Assembly: GCF_002995495.1 (NCBI RefSeq)
Contig: NZ_PVZV01000014.1
Coordinates: 32,064 to 96,063, forward strand
Source: Actinocorallia populi
GTDB taxonomy: Bacteria; Actinomycetota; Actinomycetes; Streptosporangiales; Streptosporangiaceae
Reading direction: 5' to 3'
DNA length: 64,000 nucleotides
A program made the translations under genes and the position numbers. Positions 50,767 through 60,251 of the stretch are shown here, in pieces. Numbering within the stretch: the first letter of the stretch is position 1; every line of letters starts with the position of its first letter. The notes under the pieces are model-generated. The model saw only the letters and a list, made by a program, of their open reading frames with translations. It did not search any database and had not been told where the DNA came from.

Positions 50767-52413
50767 CTAGGAAAAAAGAGACATCAGTCTCGTCTGTCTC
50801 TTAACCGGGGCAAAGTCAGTGAGCGATCCGGCGAGTCCCGGCCCCGCCGCCGTCACCACCGACAGGTGCTCCAGCGCCCGGGTGAACGCGGTCAGCACCA
50901 GCGGGCGCGACAGGCCCGCGGCCGCCGGGAAGACCGCCACGACGGCCGGCCATCGGGTGCCGGCCGCCTGCTGGACCGGGATCGCCCAGCCCGCCCGCAA
51001 CCGCGGCAGCGAAGCGGCGGGAACGTGCGCCACCGCGTCGGGGAACCGGACCGTCAGCCCTTCGGGGGAGGCCTCGGTGACCGTCCCCGTCTCGCCCGCG
51101 GCGGCCTCGGCGAACGGCACCGCCACCACCACCCGGTCCCCGGCGTCGAAACCGCCGCACACGCCCGGACCGGGGTTCAGCCGCGCCTTCAGCGCGGCGT
51201 TGAGCGCCGCCGTCCCCGCCGGGCCCGGGGTGAGCACCTGGACGTCCTCGGCGCCGATGCCCAGCGCCCGCGGGATGGAATCGGCCAGCAGCTGGCCCAC
51301 CCGGTGGGCGGCCTCGCGCCCGTCGGCGGCCGTGACCACCACGACCTCCTTGCCCGGCGCCTCCACCCGGCGCAGCCCGCCCGCGCGCACGCCCTCGGCG
51401 AGCTCCGCCAGCGGGCCGCCCCTCGGCGGCACCGGGGTGACGGGCACCGCCTGCGCCTCGACGAGGTCGGCCAGCACCCGGCCCGGCCGGTAGGAGGCCA
51501 GTCCGTCCGGGTCGCCCGCCAGCACCAGGTGCATGCCGTCGGGGCACGCCTCCACCAGCGCGGCGGCCAGCTCCACGTCGAGCGCCTCCGCGCCCGCCAC
51601 CACCAGCACGCCGGGCTCCAGCGGCCACTGCTCGCCCCGGGCGTATCCGAGCCCGCCGAGGCCCTCACGCGCCTCCAGGAGCCGGTGCAGGCTCACCGCG
51701 CCCTCGTGGCGCGCGGCCGCCGTCGCGGTGGCCGCGGCCACCGTCACGGGGACGGGCAGGGACGGCTCCAGCGCCCGCAGATCGGCGATCAGGCCGTCCT
51801 CCGAGCCCGCGGGTCCCGTCACGACGCTCACGCCGTGGAAGAGCGCCTGGCGCGCCGCCTCGCCGTGCTCCGGGGCGCCGGGGGCGGCCTCGAGCGGCGG
51901 CGCGGTGGCGGCCAGCCGCTCCACGCCCTCGGCGACGGTCTCCTCGGCCAGCCCGTACCGGGCCAGCGCCAGCCACTGCTGCGCGTCGGGCAGGTCCTCC
52001 ATCGACTCGTCGAAGACGTCGGGGAGTTCGGGCTCCACCTCGAACAGCATGACCCGCGCCTCGTCCAGCGCCGCGTTCACCGCCGCGTTCGGGTCGGCGA
52101 TGCGCAGCCCGCGCAGCGCCTCGACCACCTCCTCGCCCGGCAGCGCGGTGTCGCCGCGCCGCGCGGCCTCGGCCAGCAGGAACTCCACCAGCGCCCGGCC
52201 GCGCCGCGGATCCTGCGGGTCGGCGGGACTGCTCGGCGGGAGCACCGACAACGCGAACCTGTCGGCCTGCGCGGGCGTCACGCCCGGCACCCGCAGCAGG
52301 TCCCACGGGTCGGCGCGCAGCAGCGTCTCGGCGTCCTCGCCGAGGTGGGCGCGGGCGCGGGCGGCGAGGTCGCCGGGCAGTCCCAGCGCGGAGGGGGAGG
52401 TCGGTTCAGACAT
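50767..52413 (-). CDS. RecD2-like helix-hairpin-helix protein with lost ATPase motifs
   Basis: A 548-residue cytosolic protein related in layout to RecD2 helicases: an N-terminal helix-hairpin-helix part (LLRVPGVTPAQADRFAL near 40), a central P-loop-like domain, and a C-terminal half with a beta-barrel (GDRVVVAVPFAEAAAGETGTV) and a VLTAFTRALEHLSVV motif like the last helicase motif. Walker A is degraded to TGPAGSED (199-206) and Walker B to LVVAGAEALD, so it should not hydrolyse ATP. Similar proteins are conserved in actinomycetes. Start overlaps the aldo-keto reductase stop by 8 bases. Confidence 0.7.
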   Translation of the reverse strand: MSEPTSPSALGLPGDLAARARAHLGEDAETLLRADPWDLLRVPGVTPAQADRFALSVLPPSSPADPQDPRRGRALVEFLLAEAARRGDTALPGEEVVEALRGLRIADPNAAVNAALDEARVMLFEVEPELPDVFDESMEDLPDAQQWLALARYGLAEETVAEGVERLAATAPPLEAAPGAPEHGEAARQALFHGVSVVTGPAGSEDGLIADLRALEPSLPVPVTVAAATATAAARHEGAVSLHRLLEAREGLGGLGYARGEQWPLEPGVLVVAGAEALDVELAAALVEACPDGMHLVLAGDPDGLASYRPGRVLADLVEAQAVPVTPVPPRGGPLAELAEGVRAGGLRRVEAPGKEVVVVTAADGREAAHRVGQLLADSIPRALGIGAEDVQVLTPGPAGTAALNAALKARLNPGPGVCGGFDAGDRVVVAVPFAEAAAGETGTVTEASPEGLTVRFPDAVAHVPAASLPRLRAGWAIPVQQAAGTRWPAVVAVFPAAAGLSRPLVLTAFTRALEHLSVVTAAGPGLAGSLTDFAPVKRQTRLMSLFS

Positions 52414-53341
52414 CGGATACGTCGTCCAGTGCGTCGCGGATCTCGTCGGGCAGGGTCAGCTCCTCGGCCTGCAGGGCGGCCCGCAGCTGGGCGGCGGTGC
52501 GCGCGCCGACCAGGGGCGCGGCCACCCCCGGCTGGTCGCGCACCCAGGCCAGGGCGACGGCCAGCGGGGTGACGCCCAGGCCGTCGGCGGCGGTGGCGAC
52601 CGACTCCACGATCCGGGAGCTCTGCTCGCCCAGATACGGTGCCACGAAGTCCTCGAGCCGGTCGCGCGCCGCGCGGGAGTCCGCGGGGATCGCGGTGCGG
52701 TACTTGCCGGTGAGCACGCCGCGGCCCAGCGGCGACCACGCCAGGATCGAGGTGCCCGAGTCCAGCGCCGCCGGGACCGCCTCCCGTTCGGGGTCGCGCT
52801 GCAGCAGCGAGTACTCCACCTGGTCGGAGACGATCGGCTGCCGTCCCGGCCAGGCGCGCTGCCAGGTCGCGGCGGTCGCCAGCTGCCAGCCGCCGTAGTT
52901 GGACACCCCGACGTAGCGGGTCCGGCCGGAGGCGACGGCCTCGTCCAGCGCCGCCATCGTCTCCTCGTACGGGGTGGCCGGGTCGTGCGCGTGGACCTGC
53001 CACAGGTCCACGTGGTCCAGGCAGAGGCGGTCCAGGGAGCGGTCGAGCGCGGCCAGCAGGTGCCGGCGCGAGGAGTCGTAGCCGCGGGGCGTCACCCCCG
53101 CCTTCGTCGCCACGACGATGTCGTCGCGGTCCACGACGGTGTTCAGCAGCTGGCCGAGGATCTGCTCGCTGCGCCCGCCGCCGTAGACGTCCGCGGTGTC
53201 GACGAGGTTGCCGCCGGCGTCGACGAACTCGGTGAGCTGCGCCGCGGCCTCCTCGGGTCTGGTGCCCTCACCCCAGTCCATGGTGCCGAGTCCCAGCCGG
53301 GACACCATGAGACCGCTCCGACCGAGCTGACGCTGCTCCAT
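52406..53341 (-). CDS. Aldo/keto reductase
   Basis: A 311-residue NADPH-dependent oxidoreductase of the AKR superfamily. Active site Asp-Tyr-Lys: D48-like in NLVDTADVYGGGRSE with the Tyr, Lys in VVATKAGVTP, and His in DLWQVHAHDPATP. GSRGQ-like cofactor region near the C terminus is VGARTAAQL. The substrate is unknown. ATG start. Co-transcribed with the RecD2-like gene through the 8-base overlap; divergent from the membrane protein gene. Confidence 0.9.
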   Translation of the reverse strand: MEQRQLGRSGLMVSRLGLGTMDWGEGTRPEEAAAQLTEFVDAGGNLVDTADVYGGGRSEQILGQLLNTVVDRDDIVVATKAGVTPRGYDSSRRHLLAALDRSLDRLCLDHVDLWQVHAHDPATPYEETMAALDEAVASGRTRYVGVSNYGGWQLATAATWQRAWPGRQPIVSDQVEYSLLQRDPEREAVPAALDSGTSILAWSPLGRGVLTGKYRTAIPADSRAARDRLEDFVAPYLGEQSSRIVESVATAADGLGVTPLAVALAWVRDQPGVAAPLVGARTAAQLRAALQAEELTLPDEIRDALDDVSDV

Positions 53342-53455
53342 AAGATCCACAGGTTATAGCGTTTCCGGACTCCGGGAGGGAGCGGCGAGGGGCGCGGCGT
53401 GCGCGCACGCACCGGCACTGTCCGAAACGGGCGTGTCAGGCTAAGGTTCGGGCTC

Positions 53456-54025
53456 GTGGTAGTTCCCGTAGATCCTTCGCCGGGGGCGGGCCCCGAGGGC
53501 GACCCCGGATACCTCGCGTCGTTGCGCACCGCGACCCTGCTCGCCCAGTTGCGCAGGGCGTTCCTGGGGCTGCTGGCCGTGCCCGTCGGGGTGCTGGCGC
53601 TCTCGCCGTACATCGTCCGGCTGGAGACGCACACCGTGGACGCGCAGCCGCTGTGGGCGTGCGCGGTCGTCCCGCTCGCCGCCGCGGGCGCGCTGGTCAC
53701 GGCGCGCAGGCTGCCGTCGGCGCTGCCGCGCGACGCCGCGGGCTCCCGGATGAGCGCGTCGGAGTCCTTCCGCGCCACCCTGTTCCTGCGCTTCGCGCTC
53801 ACCGAGGGCGTGGTGCTCCTGGGGCTTCCGCTGTCGATGGCGGCCGACAGCTTCCTGCCGATGGCGTTGTCCTTCTGCCTGGGCTATCCGCTGGTGGTCG
53901 CGCTGGCGCTCCCGACGCGCGGGACGATCGAGCGGATAAGGGCGCGGATGGAGGCCGGCGGCGTCAGCAGCGGCCTGTGGGCGTCCCTGCTGGCCCCCTA
54001 CCGCCGGGCGGGCGCGAAGGGCTGA
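53456..54025 (+). CDS. Membrane protein of unknown function
   Basis: A 189-residue protein with four hydrophobic segments (about residues 38-55, 68-84, 112-135 and 140-158), a cytosolic N terminus and a basic amphipathic tail. No family recognised. The GTG start follows AAGG by 10 bases. It precedes an SDR gene by 65 bases; no functional link is clear. Confidence 0.6.
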   Translation: MVVPVDPSPGAGPEGDPGYLASLRTATLLAQLRRAFLGLLAVPVGVLALSPYIVRLETHTVDAQPLWACAVVPLAAAGALVTARRLPSALPRDAAGSRMSASESFRATLFLRFALTEGVVLLGLPLSMAADSFLPMALSFCLGYPLVVALALPTRGTIERIRARMEAGGVSSGLWASLLAPYRRAGAKG

Positions 54026-54090
54026 CGGCAGAGGCTGAAATTCGTTACAGTTCGCCCGGACGCGACCGGAACAAAAAGGCGGGCGGGCGG

Positions 54091-54951
54091 ATGGGAACCT
54101 TTGTCGTCAGCGGAGCGGCGTCGGGCATCGGAGCGGCCACCACCGCGCTGCTGCGCGAGCGGGGGCACGAGGTCGTCACGGTCGACCTGCGGGACGCGGA
54201 CGTGACCGCCGACCTGTCCACCGCGCGGGGCAGGGCCGAGGCGGTGGCCGCGGTGCGCGAGAAGGCGCCCGCCGTGCACGGCGTCGTGCCGTGCGCGGGG
54301 ATCGCCGGGCTCACCGGCGTGGACCCGGCGCTGGTGGTGTCGGTGAACTACTTCGGCGCGCTGGCCCTGGTGCGGGGGCTGCGCGCGGAGCTGGCGGCGG
54401 CCGGGAACTCCTCGGTGGTGCTGCTGTCGTCGAACTCGGTGACCTGCCAGCCCGGCTGGAACGCCGACGTGGCGGCGGCGTGCCTGCGCGACGACGAGGA
54501 GGGCGCGCGCCGGGCCGCCGAGTCCGCCGACGCCGTCGCGGCCTATCCCGCCACCAAGGCGGCGCTGGCCTACTGGGCGCGCGGCGAGAGCGTGAAGGAG
54601 GAGTGGATCGGCGCGGGCATCCGGCTCAACGCCATCGCCCCCGGGATGATCGCCACCCCGATGACCGACGGCCTGCGCAAGGACCCGAAGCTGGGCGTGT
54701 TCGCCGACGCCTACCCCAGCGCGCTGGGCCGTCCCGGCAGGCCCGAGGAGGTCGCGGAGGCGATCGTGTTCCTGCTGTCGGACGCCTCCTCGCTCCTGGT
54801 CGGCTCGGTGCTGTTCGCCGACGGCGGCACCGACGCGATCCTGCACCCCACGAAGCCCGAGGGCATGCAGGTCGGCAAGATCGCCGTCGGCCTCATGCAC
54901 CGCGCCTCGGCGGCGGCGACCCGCGTCAGAGCCCTGCGCGGCAAGGGCTGA
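54091..54951 (+). CDS. Short-chain dehydrogenase/reductase (hydroxysteroid dehydrogenase-like)
   Basis: A 286-residue NAD(P)-dependent oxidoreductase. VVSGAASGIGAAT cofactor motif at the N terminus, catalytic Ser in VLLSSNSVTCQ, Tyr/Lys in AAYPATKAALAYW. The pattern is that of 3-alpha-hydroxysteroid dehydrogenase-like SDRs, with a C-terminal extension (about 30 residues) beyond the usual ADGGTDA end. Substrate unknown. ATG with a weak GGGCGG upstream. Confidence 0.88.
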   Translation: MGTFVVSGAASGIGAATTALLRERGHEVVTVDLRDADVTADLSTARGRAEAVAAVREKAPAVHGVVPCAGIAGLTGVDPALVVSVNYFGALALVRGLRAELAAAGNSSVVLLSSNSVTCQPGWNADVAAACLRDDEEGARRAAESADAVAAYPATKAALAYWARGESVKEEWIGAGIRLNAIAPGMIATPMTDGLRKDPKLGVFADAYPSALGRPGRPEEVAEAIVFLLSDASSLLVGSVLFADGGTDAILHPTKPEGMQVGKIAVGLMHRASAAATRVRALRGKG

Positions 54952-55011
54952 GCGGGCGCGTTCACGACCCGGATCCGCGCGGCCGTCAGAGCCCCGCGCG
55001 GCCGGGCGGCC

Positions 55012-55980
55012 TCACAGCCAGCCGCTCTTCTTGAACTTGCGGTACAGCACCGTGCAGGCGGCCGCCATGCAGAGCACGGCCAGCGGGTAGCCGAACACCC
55101 AGCCGGTCTCCGGCATGTGCTCGAAGTTCATGCCGTAGATCCCGGCGATCATCGTGGGGACCGCCAGGATGGCCGCCCACGCGGAGATCTTGCGCATGTC
55201 CTCGTTCTGCTGCCTGCCCTGCAGCGCCAGGTGCGCGGTCAGCACGCTGGTGACCATCTCGCTGTGCGCGTCGATCTGCTGGTCGATGCGCAGCAGGGTG
55301 TCCTGCACGTCGCGGAAGCGCTCCTTGTGCCGCACGCACAGCGGGATCCTGCCCTTGACGAGTTCCTGCAGCACCGGCAGCAGCGGGTCCTGCGCGGTGC
55401 GGAACTCCAGGATCTCCCGCTTGAGGGTGTAGACGTCCTCGGTGGCGTCACCGCCGCTGCGGGTGAAGATGCGGCTCTCCAGGGCGATGATGTCGGCCTC
55501 GATGTCGTGGTTGACCACGTCGTAGCTGCCGACGACCTCGTCCAGCACCGCGTACAGCACCGCCGTGGGGCCGGTCGCCAGCAGGTCGGGGTCGCTCTCC
55601 ATGCGGCGGCGCACCGGGGCGAGCGGGTTGGCCGCGCCGTGCCGGACGGTGATGACGAAGCCGGCGCCGACGAACAGCATGATCTCGCCGATGACGACCT
55701 CGGCCGGCTTGGCGTAGGTGGCGGTCTTGAGCACCACGAAGATGTTGTCGCCGTAGTCCTCGAGCTTGGGGCGCTGGTGCCCGTAGGCGGCGTCGTCGAT
55801 GGCCAGCGGGTGCAGCCCCAGGTCCTTGCGGACGGTGTCGAACTCCTCGGGGCCAGGCTCGTGCAGCCCGATCCACAGGAACGCGTCCGCCTCCTGCCTG
55901 GCCGCCCGCAGCGTCTCCCGGATGTCGCCGTCCGCCTTCTGCCGGAACCCGCCGCGGTAGAGGGCGCAGTCGACAATCAT
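55012..55980 (-). CDS. corA: CorA-family divalent cation (Mg2+/Co2+) transporter
   Basis: A 322-residue membrane transporter, pentameric in the family. A large cytosolic N-terminal domain (1-260) is followed by two C-terminal helices, with the selectivity signature GMN (283-285, in AGIYGMNFEHMPE) at the end of the first and a basic end KFKKSGWL. Magnesium or cobalt uptake is the usual role. ATG start chosen by family length; weak ribosome site. Divergent from the phosphatase operon. No M-box-like leader was seen in the 31-base gap. Confidence 0.93.
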   Translation of the reverse strand: MIVDCALYRGGFRQKADGDIRETLRAARQEADAFLWIGLHEPGPEEFDTVRKDLGLHPLAIDDAAYGHQRPKLEDYGDNIFVVLKTATYAKPAEVVIGEIMLFVGAGFVITVRHGAANPLAPVRRRMESDPDLLATGPTAVLYAVLDEVVGSYDVVNHDIEADIIALESRIFTRSGGDATEDVYTLKREILEFRTAQDPLLPVLQELVKGRIPLCVRHKERFRDVQDTLLRIDQQIDAHSEMVTSVLTAHLALQGRQQNEDMRKISAWAAILAVPTMIAGIYGMNFEHMPETGWVFGYPLAVLCMAAACTVLYRKFKKSGWL

Positions 55981-56011
55981 GCCGCCCAGTATCCGGCATA
56001 AAGTGTGAACC

Positions 56012-56683
56012 GTGCCCACTGTTCTGTTCATCCGCCATGGCCTGACCGCCAAGACAGGGCCGGTGCTGACCGGCTGGACCCCGGGAGTGCCGCTGGACGA
56101 GCGCGGCGCGGCCCAGGTACGGGACGTGGGGGCCAGGCTGGCCGGCCTGCCGCTGGACGCGGTGGTCACCAGCCCCCTGGAACGGTGCGTGCAGACCGCG
56201 CAGGCGCTCCTGGACGCCCGTGACACGCCCGGCGGGCTCCGCGTCGAGGAGCGGTTCGGCGAGGTCCGCTACGGCGACTGGACGGGCCGGGAGCTCAAGG
56301 AGCTCGCCGAGGAGCCGCTGTGGAAGGTGGTGCAGGCCCACCCCAGCTCGGTCGTCTTCCCCGGCCCGGACGGGGAGCCGCTGGCCGCCGCGCAGCTGCG
56401 GGCCGTGCGCGCGGTGCGCGACTGGAACGAGCTGCTGGGCCCCGAGGCCGTCTACGCCGTCTGCTCCCACGGCGACATCATCAAGGCGGTCGTGGCCGAC
56501 GCGCTGGGCCTGCACCTCGACCAGTTCCAGCGCATCCAGGTCGACCCCGCCTCGCTGACCGTGATCCGCTACACCGAACTGCGGCCCTTCCTGGTGCGGC
56601 TGAACGACAGCGGGAGCGATCTGAGCGGTTTGGTGCCGGTGAACCAGGGGGACGGTGACGCGCCGGTCGGCGGCGGCGCGTAG
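56012..56683 (+). CDS. Histidine phosphatase (phosphoglycerate mutase-like) family protein
   Basis: A 223-residue phosphatase-fold protein of the MSMEG_4193-like group. Catalytic RHG is in VLFIRHGLTAKTG, the second His in VCSHGDIIKAV, and Arg in SPLERCVQTAQAL. The phosphorylated substrate is unknown. GTG start, just 31 bases from the divergent corA. First gene of a conserved actinobacterial operon with DUF3090 and the SCO1664-family kinase-like protein. Confidence 0.88.
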   Translation: MPTVLFIRHGLTAKTGPVLTGWTPGVPLDERGAAQVRDVGARLAGLPLDAVVTSPLERCVQTAQALLDARDTPGGLRVEERFGEVRYGDWTGRELKELAEEPLWKVVQAHPSSVVFPGPDGEPLAAAQLRAVRAVRDWNELLGPEAVYAVCSHGDIIKAVVADALGLHLDQFQRIQVDPASLTVIRYTELRPFLVRLNDSGSDLSGLVPVNQGDGDAPVGGGA

Positions 56684-56692
56684 GGTCGGATC

Positions 56693-57250
56693 ATGCCCGT
56701 CATCTCCTATGACCTGCCCGAGCGGTTCGTCGTCGGCACCGTCGGCGGCCCCGGGCAGCGCGCCTTCTACCTGCAGGCCCGCGCCGGGAGCCGGGTGACC
56801 AGCGTCGGCCTGGAGAAGTTCCAGGTCGGACTGCTGGCCGAGCGCCTGGAGGAACTGCTGGACGAGGTGCTGCGGCGCAGCGGCGGCACCGCCCCGGTCC
56901 CCGCGGTCGCCCCCGAGTCCCTGCACGACGACTCCCCGCTCGACCAGCCGGTGGAGGAGGAGTTCCGGGTCGGCTCGATGGCGCTGGCCTGGGACCCCGA
57001 GGACGAGCGCATCATCATCGAGGCCGCCGAGAACGACCCCACGCTGCTGGACCCCGACGAGCCCGTCGAGCTGGAGCCGGAGGGCTCCACGCTGCGGGTC
57101 ACGATCACCGCGGCCCAGGCCAGGGCGTTCGCCGACCGCGCCCTGCGGCTGGTGGCCGCCGGCCGCCCGCCCTGCCCGCTGTGCGGGCTCCCCCTGGACG
57201 CCACCGGGCATGTGTGCCCCCGCCAGAACGGACACCTCAGGACGATATGA
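56693..57250 (+). CDS. DUF3090 family protein with C-terminal zinc-ribbon-like motif
   Basis: A 185-residue cytosolic protein of the actinobacterial DUF3090 family. The C terminus CPLCGLPLDATGHVCPRQNGH (165-185) carries the Cys/His pattern of a zinc ribbon. Function unknown; always seen next to the SCO1664-family gene, which it precedes here with an ATGA overlap. ATG start, 9 bases after the phosphatase stop. Confidence 0.85.
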   Translation: MPVISYDLPERFVVGTVGGPGQRAFYLQARAGSRVTSVGLEKFQVGLLAERLEELLDEVLRRSGGTAPVPAVAPESLHDDSPLDQPVEEEFRVGSMALAWDPEDERIIIEAAENDPTLLDPDEPVELEPEGSTLRVTITAAQARAFADRALRLVAAGRPPCPLCGLPLDATGHVCPRQNGHLRTI

Positions 57251-57975
57251 CGCAGTCCCTCGCGGAGGACACCGCCGCGGCCGAACGGCTGCTGACGCAC
57301 GGCGCCATGGCGGTCGAAGGGCGGCTGGTCCAGGCCTCCAACGCCACGCTCCGCTGCGACATCGAGCTCGAGGGTCTGCGGGCCAAGTGCGTGTACAAAC
57401 CGGTGGCGGGGGAGCGCCCGCTGTGGGACTTCCCCGACGGCACCCTCGCCGGGCGCGAGGTCGCGGCCTACCTGGTGTCCCAGGCGATGGGCTGGCGGAT
57501 CGTGCCGCCGACCGTGCACCGCGACGGGCCGTGGGGCCCGGGCATGGTGCAGTTGTGGATCGAGCCCGACCCCTCGGTCGACGTCGTGGGCCTGTCGCGC
57601 GCCAACGACGCGGCGGTGCGCAGGATCGCGGTGTTCGACGCCGTGATCAACAACGCCGACCGCAAGATCGGCCACCTGCTGCCGGTGGAGGGCGGCCACG
57701 TGCACGGCTGCGACCACGGGGTGTGCTTCTCCACCGAGTACAAGCTGCGCACGGTGCTCTGGCAGTGGCGCGGCAAGCCGCTCAAGCCGCTGGCGCTGCA
57801 GGCGCTGGCCAAGGTGCGGGCCGAACTGGAGGGCGCGCTGGCCGGGCGGCTGGCCGAGCTGATCACCGCCGAGGAGGTCGAGGCCACCCGGCGCCGGGTC
57901 GACCTGATGCTCAAGCACCGGGTGCACCCCTACCCGCCGGAGGACTGGCCTGCCGTTCCCTGGCCCCCGATGTAA
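57247..57975 (+). CDS. SCO1664-family (PI3/4-kinase-like fold) protein
   Basis: A 242-residue cytosolic protein. The PI3/4-kinase-like fold is indicated by the early LYKP-type Lys (CVYKPVAGERPLWDFPDGTLAGREVAAY), a catalytic-loop-like FDAVINNADRKIGHLL with Asp-Asn, and the GCDHGVCF metal region. It may act as an AMPylase or kinase, but the substrate is unknown. Third gene of the phosphatase-DUF3090-SCO1664 operon; this trio lies just before mshC, as in other actinomycetes. Confidence 0.87.
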   Translation: MTQSLAEDTAAAERLLTHGAMAVEGRLVQASNATLRCDIELEGLRAKCVYKPVAGERPLWDFPDGTLAGREVAAYLVSQAMGWRIVPPTVHRDGPWGPGMVQLWIEPDPSVDVVGLSRANDAAVRRIAVFDAVINNADRKIGHLLPVEGGHVHGCDHGVCFSTEYKLRTVLWQWRGKPLKPLALQALAKVRAELEGALAGRLAELITAEEVEATRRRVDLMLKHRVHPYPPEDWPAVPWPPM

Positions 57976-58007
57976 AAGCATTTCTGTTTATTTGGTGAAA
58001 TGGCGGA

Positions 58008-58781
58008 GTGTGTACTTGCCTGCTGAGCTTTGACCCCTCCTCCGCGGTGCCGGTGCTACTCGTCGGAGTACGCGACGAGTACGCCGACCGGCTCTGGGAC
58101 CCGCCCGCCGCGCACTGGCCGGACCGCCCGGGGCTGCTGGGCGGCCGGGACCGCCAGGCCGGAGGCACCTGGCTGGCGGTCGACCCCGCCGCGCCGAGGG
58201 CGGCGTGCGTGCTCAACGGCTGCGGCGTCGACGCGCCCGCCGAGGGCAGGCTCTCCCGCGGCGACCTCCCGCTGCGCGCCGCCGAGCACGGCACGCCGGA
58301 CGGGCTCGAACTGTCCCGGCTCGACCCGTTCCACCTGGTGTGCGCCGAACCCGACCGGGTCCGGGTGTGGACGTGGACCGGCCAGGACCTCACCGAACGG
58401 TCCCTGGAACCGGGCGTCCACCTGGTGGTGAACACCGGCCTGGACGCCACCTGCCCCGGGCCCACGGCCATCCCGCAGACCGCCCTGGACGGCATCCGCG
58501 CCCGCCTGGCGCACTTCCGGCCCCGCCTGGAGGCCGCCGCCCGCCCCGAACCCAAGGACGGACCCGCCGCCGAGGCCTGGGGCGACTGGCTCCCCCTGGC
58601 CGAGGGCGACGGCCTCGACCCGGCCGACCCCCGCGCCCTCCTGCACCGCCACCTCACCGACACCGGCCGCGTCTTCGCCACCACCTCGGTCAGCCTGGTC
58701 GCCCTGGGCCCGACCGGAGTGCGCTACGACTTCTCCGGCCGCCCGGGCGACCCGTCGGCCTGGACGACCGTCCTGGGCTAG
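58008..58781 (+). CDS. NRDE/TANGO2-like protein
   Basis: A 257-residue N-terminal-nucleophile-type protein. It begins with the family's MCT (GTG-encoded M, then C2) so Cys may be the mature N-terminal residue. The usual NRDE motif is altered to VRDEYADR. No signal peptide. TANGO2 homologues affect heme or lipid handling, but the bacterial role is not settled. The stop overlaps that of the convergent mshC by 4 bases. Confidence 0.78.
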   Translation: MCTCLLSFDPSSAVPVLLVGVRDEYADRLWDPPAAHWPDRPGLLGGRDRQAGGTWLAVDPAAPRAACVLNGCGVDAPAEGRLSRGDLPLRAAEHGTPDGLELSRLDPFHLVCAEPDRVRVWTWTGQDLTERSLEPGVHLVVNTGLDATCPGPTAIPQTALDGIRARLAHFRPRLEAAARPEPKDGPAAEAWGDWLPLAEGDGLDPADPRALLHRHLTDTGRVFATTSVSLVALGPTGVRYDFSGRPGDPSAWTTVLG

Positions 58782-60007
58782 AGCACCACGCCCAGCAGGG
58801 CGTCGGTGATGGCGGCGGTCTGCGCGGGGGCGGCGGTGTCGTCGCCGTCGGCGGCGGCCCAGGCGTCGACGGCGGCCAGGGCGGCCGGGGCGTCGAGGTC
58901 ATCGGCCAGGGCGGCGCGCACCTGCTCCAGCAGTGCGGCGGCCGGCGGGGCGGACGGGCGGGCGGCCGCGGCGCGCCAGCGGTCCAGCCGCTCGTGGGCG
59001 GTCTCGAGCTGGGACAGGGTCCACTCCCAGTCGGAGCGGTAGTGGTGGGCCAGCAGCGCCAGCCGGACCGCCATCGGGTCGGCGCCCTGGGCGCGCAACC
59101 GGGAGACGAAGATCAGGTTGCCCTTGGACTTGGACATCTTCGCGCCGTCCAGGGCGACCATCCCGGCGTGCACGTACGCCTGGGCGTGCGGGCTCTCCCC
59201 GGTGGCGGCCTGGGCGTGGGAGGCGCTGAACTCGTGGTGGGGGAAGGTCAGGTCGCTGCCGCCGCCCTCCACGTCGAAGCCCATGCCCAGATGGCGCAGC
59301 GAGATCGCCGAGCACTCGATGTGCCAGCCGGGCCTGCCCCTGCCGAACGGGGAGTCCCAGGACGGCTCGCCGGGCCGTTCGGCCAGCCACAGCAGGGCGT
59401 CCAGCGGGTCCTTCTTGCCCGCGCGGTCGGGGTCGCCGCCGCGCTCGGCGAACAGCGGCAGCATCTCGGCCCGCGACAGGCCGCTCACCTGCCCGAAACC
59501 GGGGTCGGCGGCGGCGGGGAAGTACAGGTCGCCGTCCACCTCGTAGGTCAGCCCCCGGGCCTTCAGCTCCGCGATCATCTCGATGATCATCGGGATGGCC
59601 TCGACCGCGCCGACGTACTGGGCGGGCGGCAGGATCCGCAGCGCCTCCATGTCGGTGCGGAACAACTCGATCTCGCGCTCGGCCAGGTCCCGCCAGTCCA
59701 CGCCGATCGCGTCGGCACGTTCCAGCAGCGGGTCGTCGACGTCGGTGGCGTTCTGCACGTAGTGCACCTCGTGCCCGCCGTCCCGCCACACCCGGTTCAC
59801 CAGGTCGAAGGCCAGGTAGGTGTTGGCGTGCCCCAGATGCGTGGCGTCGTAGGGCGTGATGCCGCACACGTACATGCGGGCGACCGGACCGGGCGCGGTC
59901 GGCTGCACCGTCCCGGTGCCGCTGTCGTGGAGCTTCAGGGCCGGGCCCGGACCGGGCAGGCCGAGAGCGGGGAGCCGGGGGACCTCGGGAGCAGACCAGG
60001 AACGCAT
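58778..60007 (-). CDS. mshC: Cysteine:GlcN-inositol ligase MshC (mycothiol synthesis)
   Basis: A 409-residue ATP-dependent ligase that joins Cys to glucosaminyl-inositol in mycothiol synthesis. It keeps class I tRNA synthetase motifs of CysRS: the HxGH-type [13 protein letters not shown] near residue 57, the KMSKS motif in [10 protein letters not shown], and Zn ligands Cys in [10 protein letters not shown] and Cys/His in GWHIECSAI and [10 protein letters not shown]. Length and architecture match MshC rather than CysRS, which is longer. Marks the organism as an actinomycete. ATG start at the family start. It precedes a PAC2 gene, as commonly seen. Confidence 0.95.
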   Translation of the reverse strand: MRSWSAPEVPRLPALGLPGPGPALKLHDSGTGTVQPTAPGPVARMYVCGITPYDATHLGHANTYLAFDLVNRVWRDGGHEVHYVQNATDVDDPLLERADAIGVDWRDLAEREIELFRTDMEALRILPPAQYVGAVEAIPMIIEMIAELKARGLTYEVDGDLYFPAAADPGFGQVSGLSRAEMLPLFAERGGDPDRAGKKDPLDALLWLAERPGEPSWDSPFGRGRPGWHIECSAISLRHLGMGFDVEGGGSDLTFPHHEFSASHAQAATGESPHAQAYVHAGMVALDGAKMSKSKGNLIFVSRLRAQGADPMAVRLALLAHHYRSDWEWTLSQLETAHERLDRWRAAAARPSAPPAAALLEQVRAALADDLDAPAALAAVDAWAAADGDDTAAPAQTAAITDALLGVVL

Positions 60008-60031
60008 GAAGGCAGCTTATCCACACGAATA

Positions 60032-60238
60032 GACGCATGCTCGCCCACGCTCCCGGTGGCCGACGCGCGCCGCCGGCCCGCACGGATCAGTGCGTGCCGC
60101 CGGTGGCCGACGGGCTGGTGGTCCGCACGAAGGGCAGTGTGCTCGCGCAGCCGCCGGCGGCCGACGCGCGCTGACGCGTGCGGCGGTGCGCATGGATCAG
60201 CGCGTGCCGCCGGTGGCCGACGGGCTGATGATCCGGGT
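60032..60238. repeat. Imperfect tandem duplication of about 100 bases
   Basis: Copy 1 is about 60032-60125 and copy 2 about 60137-60238. The clearest match is 60080-60118 with 60190-60228, a 39-base direct repeat with about 3 mismatches and 110 bases offset; the flanks (GGCCGACGCGCG) match at 101 offset, so an indel separates the copies. Noncoding, between mshC and the PAC2 gene. Confidence 0.7.
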
Positions 60239-60251
60239 GATCCCGGGTGGC

